Positions 51,803-60,881 of a stretch of DNA of 64,000 nt are shown here, one piece after another; the stretch's first letter is position 1, and every line of letters starts with the position of its first letter. A model generated the notes under the pieces. The model saw nothing but the letters and a program-made list of their open reading frames with translations, was not told the origin of the DNA and did no database searches. The translations under genes were made by a program, and so were the position numbers. The DNA comes from Planctomycetia bacterium (GTDB lineage Bacteria > Planctomycetota > Planctomycetia > Pirellulales > PNKZ01): contig JAIOPP010000075.1 of the NCBI GenBank assembly GCA_021413845.1, positions 1 to 64,000 of the forward strand. Direction: 5' to 3'.

Positions 51803-53158
51803 TTATTCTTTCTTCCCGTTGTACATCCGCGGCGTGAGCGGATTGACTTCGGCGGCCGTAGCGACTTTTCCGCTCGACTCGCCGACGATCACTTCGGCCC
51901 CTTCGTTCAAGTCGCCGGCCGTGATTTCGGAGAGGGTGCCGTTCGTAGCGCCGACCGTCACTTCGACCGGTCGTGCGACTCCACCTTCGGAGATCCACAC
52001 GTTCGATTTTCCTTTTCGCGATTCGCCCGTAGAAGTGCGGCGCTCCGTCGACGCTTGTTCGGTCTTCGGCTTCCAGCGCAAGGCGGTGTTCGGCACGAGC
52101 AACGCGCCGCTTTTGCGCATCACTTCGAATTGCAGGTTCGCCGTGAGGTAGGGCTTTAGTTTTCCTTGCGAGTTTTCGACGCTCACGATGACGGTGTATG
52201 TCACCACGTTTTGGGTCATCGAAGCGTTCAAGCGGATTTGTCGGACGGAGCCCATGAATGTTTCGCCGGGATAGGCATCGACGCCGAACGTCACCTTTTG
52301 GCCGGTCTGAACACGCCCGATATCGGCTTCGTTGACCGATGCCCAGACTTCGACCCGCTTCAAATCCTTCGCGATGAGAAACAAACTCGGAGCGTTGAGG
52401 CTCGCGACGACCGTTTGTCCGATATTCACGCGCCGATCGACGATCACGCCGTTGATGGGAGATTGAATCGTCGTATAGCTCAAGTTTTGCTCGGCCCGAT
52501 TCAGCGAGGCTTGCGCGCTATCGATATCGGCCTTGGCTTCCAATACCGCGGCCTTGCGAGTTTCGGCCGTGCTGATGGCTTGCCCGAGCGCCGCCTTGCC
52601 GACGGCCAGCGTGGCAACGGCGACATCGTTCAGCGCTTCATAGGTGTCGTATTCTTGCTGCGAAACGACGTTCGTCTTGATCAGTTTTTTGGCCCGTTCC
52701 CAATCGCGTCCGGCTTGCGTGACCTTGGCTTCAAGCTGCTTTAAGTCGGCTTCGGCGCGAGCGACGTTGGCGGTCCCTTCCGTGACTTGCGACACCATCT
52801 GTTCGTAGCGCGCTTTGGCTTTAGCGACCAGCGCCTTAGCCAAATTGACCTCTTCGCGATATATCGCATCGTCGATCAACGCGAGCACGGTTCCCGGCTC
52901 GACTTCGGAGTTGTAGTCGATCGTCTTCGTGCCGTGAGCTTCTTTGCCGAACGCCACGATTCGTCCCGCGACCTGGGCTCCGACGTCGACGACTTCTTCC
53001 GGCTCGATCGTGCCGGTGGAGTTGATCGCGACGACGAAATCGTCGCGCGTCGCCGGGACCGTGCGATAGGCCGTCCCTTGCTGTTCGGACGGCTTAAAAA
53101 ACCAGTAACCGCCGCCGGCGAGGCCGACGATGGCGAGCGAGATGAGAACCAACTTCAT
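51803..53158 (-). CDS. MacA/HlyD-type periplasmic adaptor protein
   Basis: This encodes about 451 residues. A membrane anchor at about 3-20 (VLISLAIVGLAGGGYWFF) is followed by a split biotinyl-lipoyl domain (GTIEPEEVVDVGAQVAGRI and TTIQSPINGVIVDRRVNIG), a long alpha-hairpin (about 110-230) and beta-barrel domains. The adaptor links the inner-membrane ABC parts to an outer-membrane channel. The start at 53158 is chosen from the anchor position; an in-frame ATG at 53239 is possible and neither has a good ribosome site. The segment ASTERRTSTGESRKGKSN is a flexible insertion. Confidence 0.9.
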   Translation of the reverse strand: MKLVLISLAIVGLAGGGYWFFKPSEQQGTAYRTVPATRDDFVVAINSTGTIEPEEVVDVGAQVAGRIVAFGKEAHGTKTIDYNSEVEPGTVLALIDDAIYREEVNLAKALVAKAKARYEQMVSQVTEGTANVARAEADLKQLEAKVTQAGRDWERAKKLIKTNVVSQQEYDTYEALNDVAVATLAVGKAALGQAISTAETRKAAVLEAKADIDSAQASLNRAEQNLSYTTIQSPINGVIVDRRVNIGQTVVASLNAPSLFLIAKDLKRVEVWASVNEADIGRVQTGQKVTFGVDAYPGETFMGSVRQIRLNASMTQNVVTYTVIVSVENSQGKLKPYLTANLQFEVMRKSGALLVPNTALRWKPKTEQASTERRTSTGESRKGKSNVWISEGGVARPVEVTVGATNGTLSEITAGDLNEGAEVIVGESSGKVATAAEVNPLTPRMYNGKKE

Positions 53159-53341
53159 GATGATTCGGAGCAGGGAGGCGTAGGGGCGGGGAGGCGATAT
53201 CGGAGAGCGCGGCGCTTGCGATGGACGCGCCGAACCCATGACTCCATAACGTATTATTATGACCGGCTCGACAAAGGCCAGGAAGAACAACCGATATTAA
53301 TCGAACGAAAGATTCGGTTCGGCGAGAGGTGCCCAGCCTTT

Positions 53342-55162
53342 TTAAGTTCCTTTCGCCTTTCGCTTGGAAGACTTTAATCCTCGCGGCTTTGCGCTTTTCG
53401 CCGGCGACGCGGAAGCCGCAGGTTCTGCAGTCGAATCAGTTACGGGAATGACGGGTGCGTCACTTTGTCGGACCTCGTGCTGAGGGTCGAGTTCCGTATC
53501 CGGCGTCGGCGTCGTGCTTGGTGTCGGGGCGTTCGGCCCGTCCGTCGTCGTCGATGGGCTTGCAGCTACCTTTCCGGATGCCGGACGATTCGGATCGTGC
53601 CAATCGATCGTGAGCGTCGTGGCGAATGCTTTCTCGAATAGTTCGGTGCGGCGCTGCGCGGCCCAAATATCGACGTCCGGGTTTTCATTCGCGAACACAT
53701 GCAGCGCGAGCGCCGAGTCTTGGCCTGCGAGTTGAATCGCTTGCACATTGCGGCTGTTGCTCCGATCTAAGCCGCCGGCGATGCGCAAGATGCCCGCGAG
53801 TTTGCGAACGCGCTTGCGATCTTCTTTCGCCAGTCGGCGGAAGTGCCCATGCTTCTTTTTCGGCAGGCCACCGCGATGGTAGCGGGCCACGTTGGCGATG
53901 AGTTCGAGATCGTGCGGCGAAAAGCCGGCGAGTCGGCTATTGAGAATCAGATGGTAGCTGTGTTTATGATGCTGATCGTAATTGATCAGATAGCCGACGT
54001 CTTGCAGCCGCGCGGCGGCTTCCAGTATCGGGCGGTCTTTCGTCGTGAGATCGAAGCGGCCGATCAATTGCGAGAGCATCATGCCCGCGAGCTTCGATAC
54101 TTGGCGTCCGTGCTCGATATCGGTCCGACAGCTTACGGCGAATCGCTCGATCGCCGCTTCTTGATCGTGCGGGTTCTCGCTCGGTCGACCGAGCGAACGG
54201 TCGATCATCGTCAGTAACAAACCATCGCGAACGCCACGGTCGTGGATCTGTACGCGGTTGACTTGGAAGTGCTGCATCAAACGATCGATGATGATGACGC
54301 CGGCCGGAATGATATCGGCCCGATCCGGGCTCAGGCCCGGCATGTTCTTTCGCGCGCGGAGCGGCATCTTGCGGAGTCGATCGGCCAAATGGCTTACTTC
54401 GGCGCGGGTCACTTCGTAGCCGCGCACGTTGGAAAGGGTCTGCCCCTTCGCCGCCGCGACCATTTCGGCCAACGAGGTGAAGGTGCCGCCCGAGCCGATG
54501 AGCAGATGGGGCCGTAAGATTGCGTGCTTCGTACGGCGGCGGAGTTCTCGATCGATCCAAGCCGACATGCGGGAGTATTCGTCATCGATCAGGCCGTCGG
54601 CGTTCGCGAACATTTCCGTAAGCCGAACCGCTCCCAGCGGCGTCGTGCAAACCGCTTCGACGATGTTGCCCGATGAGAGAATGATCTCGGTGCTGCCGCC
54701 GCCGATATCGGCGATCGCAGCGTCGATTCCTTCGAGCTTGAAACCGCGTGCGACGCTGAAGAACGCGAGATGCGCTTCTTGCTCCGCGGAGATTACTTCG
54801 ATATCGAGACCGACCTCATTCTTGATCCGCTTGCGAAACTCTTCACCGTCTTCCGCCTCGCGCACGGCGCAGGTGGCGATGACGCGCAGTTCTTGTACTT
54901 GCGAACCTTCGGCGATGCGCTTCATGCGCGCCAACGCCGAGACGGCGCGTTCGACCGCTTCGGGATCGAGCTTGCCCGTCGAGCTGAGCTTCCCTGCGAG
55001 TCGCGTCGTTTCCTTTTCTTCGTCGATCACGCGGTAGTTGCCGTCGCGCAGCGCCTCGGCCACGATGAGGCGCAAACTGTTCGAGCCGATATCGATCGCC
55101 GCTAAGCGATGCGACAAATCGGGCGAAAGAAGGATTTGTTGTTGGTCGGGGGAGCGAGTCAT
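53342..55162 (-). CDS. Ppx/GppA family phosphatase with C-terminal extension
   Basis: This encodes about 606 residues. The actin-like phosphatase core has AAIDIGSNSLRLIVAE near residue 20 and the second phosphate motif ADIGGGSTEII near 150. These enzymes cut inorganic polyphosphate and/or pppGpp. The C-terminal half (about 320-510) is an HD-like helical domain. The last 95 residues are a Pro/Thr/Ala/Lys tail not found in E. coli Ppx (513). The start at ATG 55162 has no clear ribosome site; the frame continues upstream to 55627 but overlaps ribF on the other strand. Which substrate dominates cannot be told. Confidence 0.9.
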   Translation of the reverse strand: MTRSPDQQQILLSPDLSHRLAAIDIGSNSLRLIVAEALRDGNYRVIDEEKETTRLAGKLSSTGKLDPEAVERAVSALARMKRIAEGSQVQELRVIATCAVREAEDGEEFRKRIKNEVGLDIEVISAEQEAHLAFFSVARGFKLEGIDAAIADIGGGSTEIILSSGNIVEAVCTTPLGAVRLTEMFANADGLIDDEYSRMSAWIDRELRRRTKHAILRPHLLIGSGGTFTSLAEMVAAAKGQTLSNVRGYEVTRAEVSHLADRLRKMPLRARKNMPGLSPDRADIIPAGVIIIDRLMQHFQVNRVQIHDRGVRDGLLLTMIDRSLGRPSENPHDQEAAIERFAVSCRTDIEHGRQVSKLAGMMLSQLIGRFDLTTKDRPILEAAARLQDVGYLINYDQHHKHSYHLILNSRLAGFSPHDLELIANVARYHRGGLPKKKHGHFRRLAKEDRKRVRKLAGILRIAGGLDRSNSRNVQAIQLAGQDSALALHVFANENPDVDIWAAQRRTELFEKAFATTLTIDWHDPNRPASGKVAASPSTTTDGPNAPTPSTTPTPDTELDPQHEVRQSDAPVIPVTDSTAEPAASASPAKSAKPRGLKSSKRKAKGT

Positions 55163-55397
55163 GTGGGGGCGATGAATTTTGCGGGAACGTGCGAAGATCG
55201 AGTCGGGAACCTGCATTCCGAAGGGCGTATGCATAGCATAACAGACGATTCGCTTGCAGGTGGGGCCGTTCGGTCGAGCGGTCGCTGCGAGACTCGTGCA
55301 GCGGTTGACCGCCTCTCGGAGATGGTGATAATTTCGGGTTGCTACGTCGCCGATCGTGAGAATTGCATGAGCTTTTCTCAGGGGAGAAACGAACGAA

Positions 55398-56363
55398 GTG
55401 AAATTGCTCCGCAACCTCGACGAACTTTCGACCGATCTGCGGGGCGGAGCGGTGTCGGTCGGCAACTTCGACGGCGTGCATCGGGGGCATGCTCGTCTTG
55501 CGCAGAACTTACGCGAGCAAGCGCAACGGCTCGGCGGCCCGGCGGTCGTATTCACGTTCGATCCGCATCCGGCGTGGATCCTCCGCCCGCGATCGGCGCC
55601 GATGCCGCTCACTTGGCTCGATCGCAAAGTTCAGCTTTTGGCCGAGCTCGGCATCGATGCCGTGGTCGCGTACCCGACCGACGAGGCGTTGCTCGGGCTC
55701 ACGGCGCGCGAGTTCTTCGATCGAATCTTATGCGATGCGCTGGGGGCTCGGGCCCTGATCGAAGGGGCCAACTTCTGCTTCGGTCACGACCGCACCGGGA
55801 CGATCGACGTCCTCGCGCAGTTCGCCGCCGAAGCGGGGATCGCGCTCGACGTCGTCGATCCGGTGTTGCTCGATGGGGAGGTGGTGTCGAGTTCGCGCGT
55901 TCGGCGCTTGGTGTCGACGGGTAAAGTCGACGAAGCCGGCCGGTTGCTGACTCGCCCTTATCGGATTCGCGGCCTCGTCCGGCATGGCGCAGCGCGCGGC
56001 GCGAAGCTCGGTTTCCCGACCGCCAACGTCGACGGCGTCGATACGCTCGTCCCTGGGCCGGGTGTGTACGCGGGACGAGCGATCGTCGGGACCGAGGCGT
56101 GGCCGGCGGCGATCAACATCGGGCCCAATCCCACCTTCGGCGAGCAAGCGGTGAAGATCGAAGTTCATCTCATCGGCTTTCACGGCAATCTTTACGGTAC
56201 GCTTTTGGAAGTCGATTTTCTTGCGCCGCTGCGCGAAGTAAAAAAGTTCGACGGCGTCGAGGTATTGAAGGCTCAATTGCAAAGAGACATCGCCCGGACG
56301 AAAGAGTTGGTCGCCGCGGCCGCCGATCGGTTTGCGACACCGCTCGACGACACGGCTCGGTAG
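55398..56363 (+). CDS. ribF: Bifunctional riboflavin kinase / FAD synthetase
   Basis: This encodes 321 residues. The N-terminal nucleotidyl-transferase domain has VGNFDGVHRGHARL (HxGH-type motif) and FTFDPHPAWILRP. The C-terminal kinase domain has GRLLTRPYRIRGLVRHGAARG, GFPTANV and GPGVYAG. It converts riboflavin to FMN and FAD. The start is GTG 55398, with GGGGAG at 55381-55386. It is divergent from the Ppx/GppA gene and followed 43 nt later by the DHH gene. Confidence 0.96.
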   Translation: MKLLRNLDELSTDLRGGAVSVGNFDGVHRGHARLAQNLREQAQRLGGPAVVFTFDPHPAWILRPRSAPMPLTWLDRKVQLLAELGIDAVVAYPTDEALLGLTAREFFDRILCDALGARALIEGANFCFGHDRTGTIDVLAQFAAEAGIALDVVDPVLLDGEVVSSSRVRRLVSTGKVDEAGRLLTRPYRIRGLVRHGAARGAKLGFPTANVDGVDTLVPGPGVYAGRAIVGTEAWPAAINIGPNPTFGEQAVKIEVHLIGFHGNLYGTLLEVDFLAPLREVKKFDGVEVLKAQLQRDIARTKELVAAAADRFATPLDDTAR

Positions 56364-56406
56364 AAATCTTGCTTCGTTTCAAACCCTTCACGGTTTCGGC
56401 AACACA

Positions 56407-57387
56407 ATGATTAATTGGTCACGCTTCGTAGAAGTCGTTCGTACGTCGAAAAGCTTCTTGCTCGTCAGCCACATTCGGCCCGATTGCGATGCGCTGGGGA
56501 GCGAGTTGGGGATGTGCGGCGTACTGGAAGCGCTCGGCAAGGAAGTCGTGATCTGTAACGGGCAAGCCACGCCGCCGAATCTGGCGTTCATCGATCCCGC
56601 CAAGAAGATTCGCGCTCTCGGAGTCGATCGCACGATCGAGCAGTTGCAATCGATCGACACGATCATGATTCTCGATACGAGCGCCTGGGCGCAGCTCGGG
56701 CCGATGTCCGACGTCATTCGGGCAAGCACGGCGAAGAAGATCGTGCTCGACCATCACATGAGCGAAGACGATCTGGGAGCGGAGCCGTTCAAAGACGTCA
56801 CGGCCGAAGCAACCGGTCGGCTGGTGTACGACGCGGCGCGCGAGCTCGGCGTGAAACTAACACCGGAGATCGCGATGCCGTTGTTCGCAGCCGTGGCGAC
56901 CGACACCGGTTGGTTCCGCTTCGGTTCGACTTCTTCGCTCACGCTGGATTGCGCGTCGGCATTGATCACGGCCGGCGCACGGCCGGCGCAAATCTACGGT
57001 TGGCTATATGAGCAAATGACCTTGGCGAAGCTCCAACTGCAAGGGCGAACGCTCGCCGCAACGACGGCCGAACTGGGAGGCCGACTCGTGCATACACGCA
57101 TCCTCCGCGAAGACTTCGACGCGACCGGGGCTCTTCCTTCGGACACGGAAGACCTGATTAACCTGACGCTCCAAGTCGCCGGCACCGAGGCGGCTGTGAT
57201 TCTCGTCGAACAAGCGAGCGGCGATTTTAAGGTGAGTTTCCGAAGTCGCGGGAAGGTCGATTGCAGCAAGGTTTCGGAGCAGTTCGGCGGCGGCGGTCAT
57301 AAGGCCGCGGCCGGAGCAACCGTGCGTGGTCCGTTCGAAACTGCGCAAGCCAAAGTGCTTGACGCCGTGAAAGCGGCGATGCGATAA
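56407..57387 (+). CDS. DHH/DHHA1 phosphoesterase (NrnA-like nano-RNase / pAp phosphatase)
   Basis: This encodes 326 residues. The DHH domain has SHIRPDCDALGSELG at 21-35 (the usual G of RPDGDA is Cys), ILDTSAW, and VLDHHMSED. The DHHA1 domain ends with EQFGGGGHKAAAGATV. NrnA proteins degrade short RNA oligos and dephosphorylate pAp. ATG 56407 follows homology; no strong ribosome site is visible. Its location after ribF is common, as in the rbfA/truB/ribF regions of other bacteria. Confidence 0.9.
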   Translation: MINWSRFVEVVRTSKSFLLVSHIRPDCDALGSELGMCGVLEALGKEVVICNGQATPPNLAFIDPAKKIRALGVDRTIEQLQSIDTIMILDTSAWAQLGPMSDVIRASTAKKIVLDHHMSEDDLGAEPFKDVTAEATGRLVYDAARELGVKLTPEIAMPLFAAVATDTGWFRFGSTSSLTLDCASALITAGARPAQIYGWLYEQMTLAKLQLQGRTLAATTAELGGRLVHTRILREDFDATGALPSDTEDLINLTLQVAGTEAAVILVEQASGDFKVSFRSRGKVDCSKVSEQFGGGGHKAAAGATVRGPFETAQAKVLDAVKAAMR

Positions 57388-57395
57388 TTTCACCC

Positions 57396-57466
57396 AGGCG
57401 ATCGAAGGTTGCCGTCTCTACGGACTCGCGCTGCGAGAACCCTCGACGGACATGCCGCGATCGCCT
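57396..57466 (+). terminator. Inverted repeat after the DHH gene, weak terminator candidate
   Basis: AGGCGATCG at 57396-57404 recurs inverted as CGATCGCCT at 57458-57466, 53 nt apart, followed by AAAATTCC. Without a T-run it is not a standard terminator. The other part of the 57388-57626 gap holds the Rieske operon promoter region, where I find no clear consensus. Confidence 0.3.
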
Positions 57467-57626
57467 AAAATTCCCGCCGCGTACGATTCCCGCCACCGCT
57501 TCATGTCCGCCGTATCGCTTCTCTTTTTCCGCCGTGCATTGCCGTAGGGTTGCTCTGATTCGGCTTACTCGAAGTTGAGTAACCGCGTATCGCGTTTCAT
57601 CGCTAATATCGATCGAGGAATGAGCC

Positions 57627-58244
57627 GTGGACGATAAAAAATCGCCGTCCGGATCCACCAAACCGTCGCACATGTCGACCGCCGGCGAGCCGCCGCGGCG
57701 CAGCTTTCTGATGGAGTTCTTCGCGGCGGCGATCGGCGGCGTCGTAGGTCTCGTGCCGTTGGCTGCCGGTGCGCTCGTCTATTTCGATCCCTTGCGGCGG
57801 AAGAAGCCCGCCGCTTCCGCCGTGCCGATCACATCGCTGGATGCCATCCCTGATGCGACGAACGGCGACGCGCTGATCGGCATCTATAAGATTTCGGCCA
57901 ATCGCCAAGACGCTTGGAACCTGTATCCCAACGAGCCGATCGGCTCCGTCTACCTGGTCGTTCCCAAAGGAACGAAAGAAGTGAAAGCGCTGAATGCGAC
58001 TTGTCCGCATCTCGGCTGCTTCGTCGACGTCAACCAAAGCGAAGGGGGCTACAGTTTCCTGTGCCCTTGCCATACGAGTGCGTTTCACGGCGACGGCAGC
58101 CGCATCATGCCGTGCGTATCGCCTCGCGATATGGACGAGCTCGTTTGCAAGACCGAGCCTAATTCCGACAAAAGCGGCTACGACGTCAGTGTCGTCTTTC
58201 AGAACTTTCAGCCCGGTTTGGCCAAGAAGACCCCTAAGACATGA
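57627..58244 (+). CDS. Rieske iron-sulfur protein of a bc-type complex
   Basis: This encodes 205 residues. The twin-arginine motif RRSFL (24-28) precedes a membrane anchor at about 32-52, as in Tat-exported Rieske proteins. The [2Fe-2S] cluster is held by Cys126, His128, Cys146 and His149, and Cys131 and Cys148 can form the usual disulfide (CPHLGC and CPCH). It passes electrons from quinol to cytochrome c. The start is GTG 57627 with GAGGAA at 57615-57620, 6 nt away. The stop overlaps the next start as ATGA, so the two subunits are co-translated. Confidence 0.94.
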   Translation: MDDKKSPSGSTKPSHMSTAGEPPRRSFLMEFFAAAIGGVVGLVPLAAGALVYFDPLRRKKPAASAVPITSLDAIPDATNGDALIGIYKISANRQDAWNLYPNEPIGSVYLVVPKGTKEVKALNATCPHLGCFVDVNQSEGGYSFLCPCHTSAFHGDGSRIMPCVSPRDMDELVCKTEPNSDKSGYDVSVVFQNFQPGLAKKTPKT

Positions 58245-60274
58245 ACTCGCTATACCGTTGGGTGGAAGATCGGACCGGCATCACGGCCTTGTTGCACGAG
58301 GCGCTGTTCGAGCGCGTGCCGGGCGGAGCGCGTTGGCGCTACGTCTGGGGCAGCACGCTCGTTTTCGCGTTCGCCGTGCAGATGATCACCGGGCTGTTTC
58401 TCTGGATGGCGTATAGCCCCAGCAGTCAAACGGCCTGGGAAAGCGTCTACTACATCCAGCACGATATGCAGTTCGGCTGGCTCTTGCGCGGCCTGCACCA
58501 CTACATGGCCCAGACGATGGTCGTGTTGCTGGTGTTGCACTTGTTTCAAGTCGTCATCGACGGGGCTTACCGCGCGCCGCGCGAGTTTAATTTCTGGCTC
58601 GGCTTGATCCTGATGCAGATCGTGCTCGGGCTGGCGCTGACGGGCTACTTGCTCCCTTGGGATCAGCGCGGCTATTGGTCGACCGGCGTGGCGACGAGCT
58701 TGATGAGCTTGGTGCCGTTCGTCGGCGAGCAGACGCAAAAGCTCGTGGTCGGCGGCAGCGATTACGGCCATCACACGCTCACGCGCTTCTTCGCGTTGCA
58801 TGCCGGCGTGCTGCCGGCGCTTTTGGTCGGTTTCCTGGTGTTGCACGTTGCGATTTTCCGCAAACACGGCATTCACCCTAAGACGCTGAACCCGAAGAAA
58901 GATTGTTACTTTTGGCCCGACCAAGTGCTGAAAGATGCCGTCGCTTGCTTGGCCGTGTTGCTGGTGGTGTTGTTCTGCATTTTCATGCCGGTGATCTTCG
59001 GGCATGTCGACATCGAGACCGCCAAGGCAAACCCAGGCGCGAATCTCGGGGCCCATCTGACGGCGCCGGCCGATCCCTCGAACAAGTTTTCCGCCGCCCG
59101 ACCGGAATGGTATTTCCTGTTCTTGTTTCAGTTTTTGAAGTTCTTCCACGGCGAAGATATGGAGCGCATCGGCGCTTTGTATATTCCCGGCGCAGTGATG
59201 GGCTTTTTGTTTTTGATGCCGATCCTCGGTCATTGGAAGCTCGGACACCGATTCAACATCCTATTCCTCTTCGTGTTGATGGGGGGCGCCGGCTTCCTTA
59301 CCGCGCAGGCCTGGTTCGACGACAACATGGCCGGCGTGAATCGACACGCGAACTTCCTGCCCGGCTTCGAGAAGACACAGGAGAAGCTCGAAGCCTCCAA
59401 AGGTTATCTCAGTGCCGTGCGCGATGCCGACGAAGAAGCACATCGGGCCGTGGAGCTAGTGAGCGGACCGCGTGGAATTCCCGCGGCCGGAGCGGTCTCC
59501 TTGCTGCGCACCGATGCCAAGACGCAAGGCTATCGACTGTTTCGCGAGAAGTGTTCTTCCTGCCACAATTGGTCGTATAAGAACGACAAGGGAGTTCTGT
59601 CCGGAATCATCTCCAAATCGATTTCGGCCCCCAATCTCTACGATTTCGGCTCCTCGGCGTGGATCGCAGGCGTCTTGAATCCGGAGCGGATCGACATGGC
59701 TGACTACTTCGGCCTGACCGCGCACGGCACGAAGGGAACCGCCGAGCGGAAGGCCAAGGCACTCGCCGCCAAGAAAGAGCCGCCGAGCGACGAAAGTATG
59801 GTCGCCTGGGTAAACGAAAACTATTCGACCCAAGGCAAGGATAAAGCCGAGCAAGAACGGATTGCAAACGAAGTGCGCGCCGTTTCCGCAGCCTTGGCCG
59901 CCGAGGCCGGCATCGAGGGTCGGATGCTCGTCGAGACGAAAGACTTGTCGAGTGCGCAGCTCAAGGCGCTGTTGGAACAAGGGCGTAAGGTGCTCGCGTC
60001 CGACGATGCGTGTGCCGCGTGCCACAAGTTCGGCAGCGCCGGCGGACTCGGAACCGCTCCCGACCTGACCGGCTACGGCTCGAAGGAATGGTTGCGCGAG
60101 TTGATCGCCAACCCTGCGCACGAGCGCTTCTATGCCGATCAAAACGACCGGATGCCGGCGTTCGCGAAAGATCGGGCGAACCCGAAGAACAACCAACTCA
60201 CGCCGCAAGAGCTCGACATGCTCGTCGATTGGCTGCGCGGCGATTGGTACAAGAAGAGCCGCGCCGGCGAATGA
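58241..60274 (+). CDS. Cytochrome b fused to a di-heme cytochrome c
   Basis: This encodes 677 residues. Residues 1 to about 370 are cytochrome b: RWRYVWGSTLVFAFAVQ, the heme-ligand helices (LHHYMAQTMVVLLVLH and GHHTLTRFFALHAGVLPALL), and the quinol-site PEWY at 287-290. The C-terminal part adds two c-type heme sites, CSSCH at 438-442 and CAACH at 591-595, with a likely Met ligand in DRMPAFA for the second. The result is a cytochrome b / c1 replacement in one chain, as seen in some Planctomycetes and Gram-positives. With the Rieske protein it makes a quinol:cytochrome c oxidoreductase; no other subunit follows. Confidence 0.93.
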   Translation: MNSLYRWVEDRTGITALLHEALFERVPGGARWRYVWGSTLVFAFAVQMITGLFLWMAYSPSSQTAWESVYYIQHDMQFGWLLRGLHHYMAQTMVVLLVLHLFQVVIDGAYRAPREFNFWLGLILMQIVLGLALTGYLLPWDQRGYWSTGVATSLMSLVPFVGEQTQKLVVGGSDYGHHTLTRFFALHAGVLPALLVGFLVLHVAIFRKHGIHPKTLNPKKDCYFWPDQVLKDAVACLAVLLVVLFCIFMPVIFGHVDIETAKANPGANLGAHLTAPADPSNKFSAARPEWYFLFLFQFLKFFHGEDMERIGALYIPGAVMGFLFLMPILGHWKLGHRFNILFLFVLMGGAGFLTAQAWFDDNMAGVNRHANFLPGFEKTQEKLEASKGYLSAVRDADEEAHRAVELVSGPRGIPAAGAVSLLRTDAKTQGYRLFREKCSSCHNWSYKNDKGVLSGIISKSISAPNLYDFGSSAWIAGVLNPERIDMADYFGLTAHGTKGTAERKAKALAAKKEPPSDESMVAWVNENYSTQGKDKAEQERIANEVRAVSAALAAEAGIEGRMLVETKDLSSAQLKALLEQGRKVLASDDACAACHKFGSAGGLGTAPDLTGYGSKEWLRELIANPAHERFYADQNDRMPAFAKDRANPKNNQLTPQELDMLVDWLRGDWYKKSRAGE

Positions 60275-60317
60275 GCGCGGCACGGCATGCGGAGATGAAT
60301 GAGCGCGCGGTGAGCGC

Positions 60318-60797
60318 CTAGCGGCGGAGAAACTTCTGATACGCCGCTACGGCCAATTCGTCGCAGCGGTCGTTCTCCGGATGTCCACTATGGCCGGCAA
60401 CGCGCGTGTATTTGACGAAGTGTTCGTTGTAGAGCGCGTCGAGGAGTTTCCAGAGGTCGACGTTCTTCACCTCTTTCCAACTCGTACCCTCTTTGCGTCG
60501 CCAGCCGTTCGACTTCCATTTCGGCATCCATTCGCTCAACCCTTTGCCGACGTAAACGCTATCGGTCATCAGTTCGACATGCGTCGGCCGTTTGAGCGTC
60601 TTCAAGCCTTCGACGACCGCTTGGAGCTCCATGCGGTTGTTGGTCGTTTCGGCTTCTCCGCCTGATTGTTCGATCTTCTTGCCCGAGGCAGGGTGGATCA
60701 GGATGAAGGCCCAACCGCCGGGGCCGGGATTGCCGCTGCAACCGCCGTCGGTATAGAGAATCACTTCCGGTTTGGGATCGGCGTCGGCAGCAGGCAT
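60318..60797 (-). CDS. rnhA: Ribonuclease HI
   Basis: This encodes 159 residues when started at ATG 60797, close to the E. coli length of 155; a GTG at 60839 would add 14 residues. It cuts RNA in RNA:DNA hybrids. The catalytic acids are Asp17 (LYTDGGCSGNPG), Glu57 (NRMELQA), Asp79 (MTDSVYV) and Asp143 (ENDRCDEL). The basic handle region KSNGWRRKEG is present. It is convergent with the cytochrome gene. Confidence 0.96.
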   Translation of the reverse strand: MPAADADPKPEVILYTDGGCSGNPGPGGWAFILIHPASGKKIEQSGGEAETTNNRMELQAVVEGLKTLKRPTHVELMTDSVYVGKGLSEWMPKWKSNGWRRKEGTSWKEVKNVDLWKLLDALYNEHFVKYTRVAGHSGHPENDRCDELAVAAYQKFLRR

Positions 60798-60881
60798 AAG
60801 CGAAAGATCCGCGAGAGGAGAACGGCGAGGCGTCGCCACGATCTTGCTTATGCAAGCGATGAAGCGGACGCTCGGCGATTC